The notes beneath the pieces are model-generated. The model saw only the letters and a list, made by a program, of their open reading frames with translations. It was not told the origin of the DNA and did no database searches. DNA of 43,534 nt, from the NCBI GenBank assembly GCA_937904325.1, contig CALGTK010000386.1:1-43534 (forward strand). The letters are read 5' to 3'. Origin of the DNA: an uncultured Planctomyces sp. Lineage in GTDB: Bacteria > Planctomycetota > Planctomycetia > Planctomycetales > Planctomycetaceae. The position numbers and the translations under genes were made by a program. Below, one piece after another: positions 1-7,730 of the stretch (the first letter of the stretch is position 1; every line of letters begins with the position of its first letter).

Positions 1-1009
1 ATTCCGCCATCATCACGACCAGGACGTTGTCCATCATGCCGCGGTCGATCAGGTCTTCGATCAGCGCTGAATAAACCTGGTCGACTTTCGGCACGCGACT
101 GGAATGTGCGTTGAAGTTGTCGCCGTGCGTGTCCCAGCCGTACGACGTCACCTGGACAAACCGCACTCCTGCTTCCAGTAAATTTCGAGCCAACAGCGTG
201 TGTCGGCCAAAATCGTGAGTGCCGTAGCGTTCTCGATCCTTCGCTGGCAGTGTTGATTCGTCAAACAGTTTTTGATTCTGCATCAGCTTCTCAGCGACAT
301 CATAGACATAGCTGTTTGCTTCGTTATTTCCTTTGCGACGGTGAAGTGCGTATCGCTTGTTAAAAAGTTGCTGCAATTCACGTCGCTCGGTCGCGACCGC
401 TTTAGAAATGAAATCCGGCCGAACGAGATTTGTCGGAGGCTGGCCGTCTCCCAATGCCAGCGCTCCATATTGTGCTCCCAGAAATCCTGAATACTTTGAG
501 ATGAACCCACCGTTGCCCGGCTTGACCCACAGGTATGGAGGCAACCCACTGGACATCGGCCCCATCAGTTTTGCCACAGCCGATCCCCAGAACGGATATA
601 CGACTCCGCGGTTTTTGGGATGCCCGCGGAGAATTTTGGGGACTCCGGACGAATGGTTCGGGTCTTCAGTTTTCATCGTGCGTACCGTCGCCAGGTGATG
701 CATCAACTTCGCAGTTTTCGGCATCAGCTCACTGATCTGCACGCCTGGAATCGACGTTGCAATCGACCGGTACGGTCCACCGAATCTGGTGTTTGGTTTC
801 GGATCCCAGCTTTCAAGCTGACTCATGCCTCCATCCAGCCAAAGCAGCAAAACCTGCTGCTCATTCTTCTGGAGTTCCTCACCGACTACTGGCCGGACGA
901 TCCCACCGAGCGTGCCGAGTCCAAGTCCGGCAGTCGTACCGCCAATGGACTCCAGCACTCTCCGACGAGAAATACCATGCTCAGTCGCATTACAGGATTG
1001 AGAATTCAT
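1..1009 (-). CDS. DUF1501 family protein, 3' end outside window
   Basis: The reading frame starts at the ATG whose first base is 1009 (GAGG lies 6 nt upstream) and stays open to base 1, so at least 336 residues are present and the C-terminus is missing. The N-terminus has a Tat-like signal (SRRRVLES, then a Gly/Ala/Leu-rich stretch). Next come the DUF1501 marks: LLWLDGGMSQLESWDPKP near residue 55, the KTEDPNHSSG region, and GVRFVQVTSYGWDTHGDN followed by a DLIDRGMMDNVLVVMMAE segment. DUF1501 is an alkaline-phosphatase/sulfatase-fold family that is expanded in planctomycetes, exported, and of unproven activity. The gene lies 41 bp behind the DUF1549/DUF1553 gene on the same strand, the standard pairing in this phylum, so co-transcription is likely. 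The family call is firm; the substrate is unknown. Confidence 0.9.
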   Translation of the reverse strand, partial: MNSQSCNATEHGISRRRVLESIGGTTAGLGLGTLGGIVRPVVGEELQKNEQQVLLLWLDGGMSQLESWDPKPNTRFGGPYRSIATSIPGVQISELMPKTAKLMHHLATVRTMKTEDPNHSSGVPKILRGHPKNRGVVYPFWGSAVAKLMGPMSSGLPPYLWVKPGNGGFISKYSGFLGAQYGALALGDGQPPTNLVRPDFISKAVATERRELQQLFNKRYALHRRKGNNEANSYVYDVAEKLMQNQKLFDESTLPAKDRERYGTHDFGRHTLLARNLLEAGVRFVQVTSYGWDTHGDNFNAHSSRVPKVDQVYSALIEDLIDRGMMDNVLVVMMAE

Positions 1010-1050
1010 GATGCCTCATTCAGCGATGTTTGAACCGTCGAGTTTACAGT

Positions 1051-2736
1051 TCAGTGATTCACGACGAATTCCGTCGATGTGAGCATGGCCCACGCCAGAC
1101 TGGTCAATACTTCATTACGTCGTTGAAAATTCTTCTTCAGGACTTCAAGCAACTCACTTCGCTCATCGTCTGTCGGCTTTCGAGTCAAAACAGAAAGAAA
1201 CAGTCGGTCGATCGCCGCATCGTCAACCGATTCTTTCGCCAGTTCGTTAATCAGAGTACCTGGTTCCGAGGCGAGGCATTTCTGCAGACGCCCCTCATGC
1301 ATGAGATAAAGGGCCGCTTTGACCGACGGCGCAAATGCTGTTTCCGGCTCCTTCGGAGCATTCCCAAAGTTCAATTTAAAGTCCGAGAAAGTAGATTTCA
1401 GCTCGTCCGACATCGCAACAAGTTCCTCAAGTGTAGCTTCGTCAATCGTCTTTAAGTCATCTTCCGACTTCTTTGCGGCTTCGCCTGCTTTGCGAAGAGA
1501 TCGGCGGACGGCCTTAAAGCGGCCAGTCGCGATGCCAACACTCCAGTAAAGCTGCTCCGCCGAGACTCGCTTTTCAATGGCAACAGCGTAACTTTCCCGA
1601 AGCGGTTCAGCCGTTCCTGTAAGCAAGCTACTTCGCTGATAAGTCTTCGTTCTCGCCAGTTCTCCCACAAACCAACGAATGTCAAAATCGTGCGAGGCAA
1701 ACTCAGTCGCAAGCAGTGTGAGCAACTCAGGATGCGTGGGTAAATTGTCGGCGTGCTGCAGGTCAAGTGGTTCGACAAGGCCACGGCCCATCATGGAAAA
1801 CCATAACCGGTTCACAATATTCCTGATAAAAACGGCGTTTTCTCTGGCAGCGAGACCTGTTGCAAGCTCGCTTAGCGGGCTGAACTTCGGCACGCCTGGC
1901 GTTCGTTTTTTTCGGTCTGGCGGAACTAGAAACTCCTCGCCCTTTTTAAATGTGGGGATCTCGACCTCGCCATGTCCTGGAACAACCGGCCCGGTCTGCA
2001 GCGTGACCTGTTCGAAAACCGATTTAAATTCCTTCTTCGTCTGCATCAACTTTTCTTCCAGCGCGGGAAACTTGACGTCGCGGCGAGCCTGCACATTCTC
2101 GAAGATCATGTGCAGCCCCTGGAAGTCCTGCTGGCTGTAGTGTGAAATCGTGAGATGGTCGTGGCACTGAGCACATTGCAGATCGACTCCAGCCAGAAGC
2201 CGTCCCACGTCGCGGGTGAGGCCCGGCACATCGACGGGAGCCATCGCTCCCTCTTTAACCAGTCGCTGCGTCACAAAAAAAGCTGCACCACGCAGTTCTT
2301 CATCGTCGGCATCCGGATTCAGAATCGCTCGTGCCATAAGGTGCCAGGGTTTGTTCTGCTCGAAGGCAGCCCGCAGAAAATTTGACCACTCTTCATTATC
2401 GCCACGCCGCTCCATCAGCATCACGTGAAACAGTTCCTGCATCCTCCGCGGATAGTCCGCGCCATCCAATAAAGTGTCAATTCGTTTGTCGCGACGGTCG
2501 ACCGACGGGTCACTTAGAAACGCAGTGGCCTCGTCGACTGTCGGAATTCTGCCAGCTAGATCCAGGTAGACTCGTCGTAGAAATTCCGAGTCATCGGCCG
2601 GAACCGACATCTTCGCATCACCAATCTTAGCTTCAATCAGACGGTCGATCCGAACAGGCAGTGAATCGGCAGCGTTAACGGCTAAAAGTGGCTGAGCTAT
2701 CACCAATGAAGTCGCAATGAGAATGTGATAAATCAT
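1051..2736 (-). CDS. DUF1549/DUF1553 secreted protein (short PSCyt2-PSD1 form)
   Basis: This 561-residue protein begins with a signal peptide (hydrophobic 3-22, cleavage likely after NAA). A DUF1549 domain follows with FLRRVYLDLAGRIPT at about 52-66 and a CxxCH motif, CAQCHDH, at 188-194, which looks like a c-type heme site. A DUF1553 domain fills the C-terminal half (NRLWFSMMGRGLVEP, then AWAMLTSTEFVVNH at the end). It lacks the separate N-terminal PSCyt1 cytochrome domain that longer relatives have; compare the gene at 11588-14839. The start is supported by GAGGT seven bases upstream of the ATG. These proteins are usually encoded with a DUF1501 partner, and one follows here 41 bp downstream. 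Role is inferred only: exported, possibly electron-transfer-linked, probably in breakdown of complex carbohydrate. Confidence 0.9.
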   Translation of the reverse strand: MIYHILIATSLVIAQPLLAVNAADSLPVRIDRLIEAKIGDAKMSVPADDSEFLRRVYLDLAGRIPTVDEATAFLSDPSVDRRDKRIDTLLDGADYPRRMQELFHVMLMERRGDNEEWSNFLRAAFEQNKPWHLMARAILNPDADDEELRGAAFFVTQRLVKEGAMAPVDVPGLTRDVGRLLAGVDLQCAQCHDHLTISHYSQQDFQGLHMIFENVQARRDVKFPALEEKLMQTKKEFKSVFEQVTLQTGPVVPGHGEVEIPTFKKGEEFLVPPDRKKRTPGVPKFSPLSELATGLAARENAVFIRNIVNRLWFSMMGRGLVEPLDLQHADNLPTHPELLTLLATEFASHDFDIRWFVGELARTKTYQRSSLLTGTAEPLRESYAVAIEKRVSAEQLYWSVGIATGRFKAVRRSLRKAGEAAKKSEDDLKTIDEATLEELVAMSDELKSTFSDFKLNFGNAPKEPETAFAPSVKAALYLMHEGRLQKCLASEPGTLINELAKESVDDAAIDRLFLSVLTRKPTDDERSELLEVLKKNFQRRNEVLTSLAWAMLTSTEFVVNH

Positions 2737-3180
2737 GAGCAGACCTCAGTTCCGGACGATCCAGGAGGGTGGAGACGAATCGTCGCGAGGAACAACGCTG
2801 TGAGCCAATTGCAGGCGAGAGACAGAATGCAAGCGAGGCACAAGTCTACCATCTCACATCTGTGCCGGCGATTCCGATCGTTCCATATTGGTTCAACACA
2901 CCTGCAGGCAGCTTGCCTTTAGCAACATTGAAACGATTGCTGACCCCACAAATCGCTCGACAAAATAGATTCCCGCTAAAATCCTGTTGCAGTTTTTTTA
3001 CGCTCAGACCGCGGCGAGCCCTTCACGCCAGCAGGCCACTACGGCAACATAGGCCGAACGACCTGCCCGCCCCACAAGCTCATCATCCGTGCGTACAGAA
3101 ATTGGGTTCTAACAGGACCATCAAAGTCAGGTTCCAGTAACATATGGGGCATCACGGCGCACTTAATTTCAGGAACAGTT
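2737..3180. other. Intergenic region between divergent genes
   Basis: This 444 bp stretch separates the divergent DUF1549/DUF1553 gene and the sugar isomerase-like gene, so it must hold both promoters. I see no convincing protein-like reading frame, RNA gene or strong hairpin in it. AGGA lies a few bases before the ATG at 3181 and is the likely ribosome binding site for the rightward gene. Confidence 0.5.
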
Positions 3181-4140
3181 ATGGATCGCCGAAGTTTTTT
3201 TGCAGCCACTACGACTTGCTTTGCCGGCCAGACGCTCGTTTCGCGGGATGTCGTTGCCGCCCGGAAGACTGAATCGCCAAAAAACTCCGGAGCAAGGATC
3301 AGTAACCCGATTGCACTTTCGACATACTCGTTGTGGCGTTTTCGAAATGAGGCGTTTCGAGACGTTCATCGCTGTATTGAAATTGCATCTGAGTTTGGCT
3401 TTGACGGTGTTGAGTTGCTGCTTTACCAGATTGAACAGAACACTCTGTTGAGTAACTCGGCGATGCAGGAGATTAAACGGCATGCATTCAGGCTGGGACT
3501 GCCGCTGTGCGGGATGTCGACTCATCAGGGGTTTGTGACTCCCGATAAGGAGAAACGCCAACGGAACGTAGATCTCACGATCGGACAGATTGAAACGTGC
3601 TGCCAGTTGGGGATTCCAACAATGCGCGTTAATACCGGACGCTGGGGAACGAGCCGAAACTTCGACGAGCTTATGAAAAATCGTGGTATCGAACCGCCGC
3701 TCGACGGATATACCGACGAAGATGGATATCCGTGGGTAATTGAGAGCTTCGAAAAGTGTCTGCCAACGGCTGAGAAGTGTGGGGTAGTGCTCGGCCTGGA
3801 GAATCACTGGGGACTTGGTCTGACGCCCGAGGGAGTGACTCGGATTGTCGACGCGGTTGATTCTCCGTGGCTTCAAGTAACAGTCGACACGGGAAATTTT
3901 CTGGAAGACCCATACGAGAGGCTTGAACAACTGGCCCCTCGCGCCGCATTCGTTCAGGCCAAGACGTACTACGGGGGCGGGCAATGGTACGAGATTGACA
4001 TCGACTACGACCGAGTGGCAAAAATGCTCCACCGGCACAACTACAAAGGCTGGGTGTCGCTCGAATTCGAAGGCATGGAGGGCTACGAAACGGCCATCCC
4101 GAAAAGCCTCGCACTGCTGAGAAACGCGTTCACTGCATAG
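3181..4140 (+). CDS. Sugar phosphate isomerase/epimerase-like TIM barrel, Tat-exported
   Basis: A 319-residue xylose isomerase-like TIM barrel (AP endonuclease 2 family). The N-terminus MDRRSFFAATTTCFAG is a Tat-type signal, so the mature enzyme is probably periplasmic, as is common for these proteins in planctomycetes. The barrel begins at about residue 43 with NPIALSTYSLWRF. Likely metal ligands are E207 in LGLENHWG, D236 in VTVDTGNF, the region around 257-263 (FVQAKTY) and E295/E297 in WVSLEFEGME. The family isomerises or epimerises sugars and inositols through a divalent metal; the substrate here cannot be read from sequence. The start is supported by AGGA upstream. It stands alone on the plus strand, between a divergent DUF1549 gene and a decayed region. 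Confidence 0.85.
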   Translation: MDRRSFFAATTTCFAGQTLVSRDVVAARKTESPKNSGARISNPIALSTYSLWRFRNEAFRDVHRCIEIASEFGFDGVELLLYQIEQNTLLSNSAMQEIKRHAFRLGLPLCGMSTHQGFVTPDKEKRQRNVDLTIGQIETCCQLGIPTMRVNTGRWGTSRNFDELMKNRGIEPPLDGYTDEDGYPWVIESFEKCLPTAEKCGVVLGLENHWGLGLTPEGVTRIVDAVDSPWLQVTVDTGNFLEDPYERLEQLAPRAAFVQAKTYYGGGQWYEIDIDYDRVAKMLHRHNYKGWVSLEFEGMEGYETAIPKSLALLRNAFTA

Positions 4141-4312
4141 CCTGTCTAAAAGTTCCGCACGATCGCGTCTGAGGATATGGACGCGAAAATCGCAGGCTGC
4201 CACAAGTGCAACGCAGTTCCGGCAGGCTTAGCTCGATGCTCATTTGTTTTACCGAAGCAGCGCTGCGCTCGTTCCAGCCTACCACAGGATTGTACTCCCG
4301 GATGCAGTCGGC

Positions 4313-4344
4313 AGATCTTCTGGATGCTTCGGCGGGGAAGATCT
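4313..4344. repeat. Perfect 8-bp inverted repeat
   Basis: AGATCTTC at 4313-4320 and GAAGATCT at 4337-4344 form a perfect inverted repeat around a 16-base GC-rich loop. It lies between the sugar isomerase-like gene and the PadR pseudogene. No T-run follows on either strand, so it is a poor intrinsic terminator. It may be an operator relic or chance. Confidence 0.3.
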
Positions 4345-4445
4345 GACTTGACACTTAAAACCTCTCAGCACATCACTCCCATACCCCAACCTGAAAGGTG
4401 TTGTAGATTTGCGAGTCACTGCCCTGATGCGGCAGTGTGAATCGT

Positions 4446-4784
4446 ATGCCGATGAAGAAATCGATGTTTGAGGGAAACGTCGAAACGTTCCTGCTGACGA
4501 TCCCCGATTGATCGCCGAACTACGGGTACGAGATCGTTCGGCTGTCAAACGAACAGTCCACTGGCGTGCTGATACCGCTAGACAGCACAGTTTATCCAGT
4601 GTGGCATCGGCTTGAAAAACACAAGCTGATTTCCAGTTTCCGGTAGAAGACCGATAGCGAACGGCAACGCAAGTATTACCGGCTAACGGAAGTCGGAACG
4701 AAACTGCTCTCAGAAAACCGTCAGCAGTGGGCGAGCCTCATACCGAGCGGCTGGATAATCGTCAGTAGAAGATTGAGCGTTTGA
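4446..4784 (+). pseudogene. PadR family transcriptional regulator, pseudogene
   Basis: Read from the ATG at 4446, this frame gives a recognisable PadR winged-helix protein with two in-frame stops, TGA at 4509-4511 and TAG at 4644-4646. Family marks: KKSMFEGNVETFLLTIPD at the start, YGYEIVRLSNEQSTG (normally HGYEI), then STVYPVWHRLEKHKLI (normally GTLYPALHRLE..GLI), and RQRKYYRLTEVGTKLL (normally RRRKYYRLTEAG). Both stops interrupt the conserved core, so no full product can be made without readthrough. The tail after QQWASL loses resemblance to the family and closes at TGA 4782-4784. PadR proteins are small repressors usually placed next to the genes they control; no intact permease or partner follows here, which fits general decay of this segment. 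Confidence 0.8.
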
Positions 4785-4858
4785 AGGCCGAAGGCGTGGC
4801 GACAGAAGACGCCGGCGATGCACAGTCCGTTATGACGACGCTCCCGACTCTGGTTAAC
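4724..4858 (+). pseudogene. Remnant of a small helical hypothetical protein
   Basis: In the frame of 4724, offset from the PadR frame, the translation reads GEPHTERLDNRQ, a TAG stop at 4766-4768, then KIERLKAEGVATEDAGDAQSVMTTL. This resembles small bacterial hypothetical proteins with an R-I-x-R-Q-x-x-I-x-R-L-x-x-x-G-H-D-T pattern followed by A-x-x-L-L. It overlaps the end of the PadR remnant, has no start codon of its own, and loses the resemblance after about 4858. I read it as a truncated, interrupted gene piece. It is short enough that chance similarity remains possible. Confidence 0.35.
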
Positions 4859-5112
4859 ATACCTGCATTTCACATCGGATCTGTAGTTCCCATGCTTGTG
4901 CAACTCAGATGTTCCAACGTGAAAACGATTCGCTAAGCCCGTCAAGATGAGCAGCTTGCGCCGCGATTCGTCTACCTGAGTCAGTAGCCCGATTTTCCAG
5001 ACTCCAATTGCGTTTTCAATGTTTACGAACGCTGCATCCTGCCGGATCGTCTTCCCACGCCAGTGTCGAACCTGCTAGTTTTCACTCATTCTTACATCCA
5101 AGGAGTGATCTG

Positions 5113-5382
5113 ATGAGCGCTACGGAAACTGAATCGACCCCGGAACCACCGTCGAAAGAAGTACTCAAGAAGGCGATGAAAGCCTTCCGAAAAAGGCTGA
5201 AAGTGACTCGTCTGGATGATGAGTCACGCATGGGATACGGCCCGATGAGCGGCGGTAACAAGTCCGGGGTCTGCGCCATCATGCCGCCCAACCAGTACCC
5301 GAAAGAGGTCTGGGAAGAATTGGCCAACCAGGGCCGCCTTCGATACCTTGGCCAGGGCATGTATGAGATGACCGACGGCTAA
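5113..5382 (+). CDS. Small conserved planctomycete protein, unknown function
   Basis: An 89-residue protein. The ATG at 5113 is chosen because AAGGAG sits at 5100-5105 with good spacing; the frame is open further upstream but has no comparable site. The acidic, Pro-rich N-terminus (about 1-18) is followed by a basic helix, KKAMKAFRKRLKVTRLDD. A loop GYGPMSGGNKSGVCAIMPP comes next, then a helix-turn pattern QYPKEVWEELANQGRLRYLGQGMYEM. I recognise the pattern (KAFRKRLK-TRLDxES, then PPNQxPxEVWEELxxQGxLxYxGxGxYE) from proteins widespread in planctomycetes that carry no assigned function. The basic, helical character would suit nucleic-acid or ribosome binding, but that is a guess. No signal peptide is present, so it should be cytoplasmic. 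Confidence 0.85.
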   Translation: MSATETESTPEPPSKEVLKKAMKAFRKRLKVTRLDDESRMGYGPMSGGNKSGVCAIMPPNQYPKEVWEELANQGRLRYLGQGMYEMTDG

Positions 5383-5597
5383 GGTTGCGGACTCCGTCAC
5401 CTGCGGTTCGACAGGCTCGTGGGTAACCAGGCGTACTAACGCCGTTCACAAGTGACGAAGCACATGCTCGATACAAAGCGAGCACAGGAAGTCGGAATAC
5501 TGGCCGCAATATATTCCCAAAACCACGATCGTAGCCTGACAGCTACTGCTCGCCCTTACCCAATTGCAATCGTAATTCCATATCTGAAACGCCAGAA

Positions 5598-7682
5598 CTA
5601 TTTCTCGATTAGATGCTCAAGACGTTTCCCTGCTGCACCACGTGGATCAATGACCGTCAATCTGCCGTCCGGGATCATCGCCCGCAAATCCGGCAGGTCA
5701 TAGTACCGCAAGACCCCATGTACAACGTTTACCAGCTGGCGTTCAGTGACTGGCGTATCAATCACACTCTTCCATGAGTCAAGTCCGCCACTAAGCTTAA
5801 TCTTGCCGAACAGGTCAAGATTAAGAACTGCCACATGCAGAGCCGGCACTGTCAACTCGCCAGTCGCGATGAGATCGACTTTCTTAAATCGCCTCAGCCG
5901 ACCGGACAGCCACCGAGACGCGGCGTAAATTTGATCGGCACGCATACCTACAAACGATTGCCCCAGCATGTAGGCCACGTAGAACTCCGCTGAGTTCGGA
6001 CCAAGCACGCCAGACAATGATCCGTATCGCCAGGGCTTCATTTGAGTCTCACCGCAGCCTGCAACGTCGATGGACAACACTGTTTGCCCCGACTTCACGA
6101 GTCGAACAATCACACCGTCTGTTCCTGCTTCTACCGCCTTCCCTTCATTGTGCAGGTATATCGTTGCCTTGTCAGTGGACTCATTCGGAACGAACAGCAG
6201 CGCAGGCAACTTCAACTCCGCTGATGTCTTTAACACGAATCGCTGTACCTGGTAACCATCCTTCGTGACCGAACTCAATTGCTCGCCTGAAAACTCGCGA
6301 AGATCGACACGTTCTCCAATGCCAGCCAGTTCCTTTATTACGGATCGCCGAATTTCTGCCGACATATTTGCGAATGCAAACTCGTCCCCTGAGCTCGCTC
6401 TCTTCCTGGCAAGTCGGCGTTCCACTTCACGATAGATATCAAAAACCGACTTCGCACCGTCTACCAACAGCGTCTGGCCGCGCGGTGTACATTGCAGCTG
6501 TTCGTCAGAAAACGGCGTCAGGTCTCCCTCAGTAATTGCATCATCCTTACCCAGCAGCCAGCGGCGCATCCAACGAACCATCGCAACTCGCAATTCCTGG
6601 TTGTATCCATGTTTGTCGTCGGTCTCAGCGATGTTGACTCGTTCCGGGAATCCGAGTTTCGCATACACTCGCTTCGCCTGCCGATATGCTATCCACGTAC
6701 CTTCAATCGGAACAAAGTCCTGAGTCGCCGCTAGAATCAACGTCGGTTTCGGAGCCCGCATCAGAAGAAAATCCGGATGATCGATTCCGTACTTAGTCTG
6801 CCCGAAGATGTTTTGCTCAGCATCGCCCGGCCCCGGTCGATCGTTCTTGATTCTCGTCGTCGTGATGAAGTTTCCCGGCGCGGCTGCGACGATTCGTTCG
6901 TCAAGTGCCATCAGAAACGCTGTCTGATTGCCACCGCCGGAACTTCCTGTGCAACCAATTCGGTCCCCAATGATGTCACCACGACTCTGCAGATAATCGA
7001 TACCGCGCATCCCATCCCAGATGAAATACGTGGCAAGGTTCTGACCAAGTAATATGGGGGCCACGCCGGTCACCATGTGCTCGCTGGTTGACTTGAATGG
7101 CGCAAGGTTCACAGGATGAGAGTGTCCTTTCTCATGCAGAATCTGCTTGCGTTCACCCTGCCCGGGCGGATCGAAAATCAACGCAGCACAACCGTTCTTC
7201 GCCAGCAGGATGCAGACCTTCTGGTATGAATCGGCGGCCTTGCCGTTTTCGGTATGCCCGCAGGGAACGAGCACAGCCGGATACGGTGCGTGAGAAACCG
7301 GCAGGTACAAAGTCGCGGTCACCATAAAGCCCGGACGGCTTTCATAGATGATCTTCTCGGCCCGAAAACCATCGCCCGGCAACTTGCCAACCACTCTTGC
7401 ATTCAACGGTGTCCGCTTTGGAAACCCTCCAAGCAACTGACGAAACCGCTTTCTCAGCACCTTCTGCCGTAACAAAATCTGTTCGCGACTTTTCAGCAAT
7501 TTATATTGTTCAATTCGTCGATCCAACGCTTCGTGCGCCAGCGTGCGGAAATGGTTTCGCAGCATATGAGCAACTTCGGGCTGAGTTCGGTCCAGCAGAT
7601 CAAACTCACCAGCCTGGACTGCAAACAGAGGAAAGAATGAGACCGCAATCAATATCAGGGCCGCAGCATTTGATCGCTTCAT
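5598..7682 (-). CDS. Secreted alpha/beta hydrolase, acetyl xylan esterase-like
   Basis: A 694-residue protein with a signal peptide (hydrophobic about 8-23, AVQAG). The first alpha/beta-hydrolase domain, about 95-375, resembles the acetyl xylan esterase/cephalosporin deacetylase group: LYLPVSHAPYPAVLVPCGH, then DPPGQGER, then the nucleophile elbow GCTGSSGGG with Ser at about 248. Asp of AATQDFVP (about 322) and His of DDKHGYN (about 358) complete a plausible triad. The second half (about 390-694) looks like a degenerate second hydrolase domain with its own VAGCGET turn. The start is the ATG at 7682 with AGGAG seven bases upstream; GTG at 7685 is less well spaced. It lies about 48 bp downstream of the beta-propeller gene and is probably co-transcribed. 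Likely role: periplasmic ester cleavage on polysaccharide, inferred. Confidence 0.8.
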   Translation of the reverse strand: MKRSNAAALILIAVSFFPLFAVQAGEFDLLDRTQPEVAHMLRNHFRTLAHEALDRRIEQYKLLKSREQILLRQKVLRKRFRQLLGGFPKRTPLNARVVGKLPGDGFRAEKIIYESRPGFMVTATLYLPVSHAPYPAVLVPCGHTENGKAADSYQKVCILLAKNGCAALIFDPPGQGERKQILHEKGHSHPVNLAPFKSTSEHMVTGVAPILLGQNLATYFIWDGMRGIDYLQSRGDIIGDRIGCTGSSGGGNQTAFLMALDERIVAAAPGNFITTTRIKNDRPGPGDAEQNIFGQTKYGIDHPDFLLMRAPKPTLILAATQDFVPIEGTWIAYRQAKRVYAKLGFPERVNIAETDDKHGYNQELRVAMVRWMRRWLLGKDDAITEGDLTPFSDEQLQCTPRGQTLLVDGAKSVFDIYREVERRLARKRASSGDEFAFANMSAEIRRSVIKELAGIGERVDLREFSGEQLSSVTKDGYQVQRFVLKTSAELKLPALLFVPNESTDKATIYLHNEGKAVEAGTDGVIVRLVKSGQTVLSIDVAGCGETQMKPWRYGSLSGVLGPNSAEFYVAYMLGQSFVGMRADQIYAASRWLSGRLRRFKKVDLIATGELTVPALHVAVLNLDLFGKIKLSGGLDSWKSVIDTPVTERQLVNVVHGVLRYYDLPDLRAMIPDGRLTVIDPRGAAGKRLEHLIEK

Positions 7683-7730
7683 CACACATCTCCTGATTCA
7701 TCGAGTCATCCGCACTCAGACCAAATGTTA

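Noticed and set aside
3169-4203. A 344-residue minus-strand frame opposite the sugar isomerase-like gene
   Set aside because: The plus-strand product has a Tat signal and a metal-site pattern. The antisense translation has no recognisable domain.
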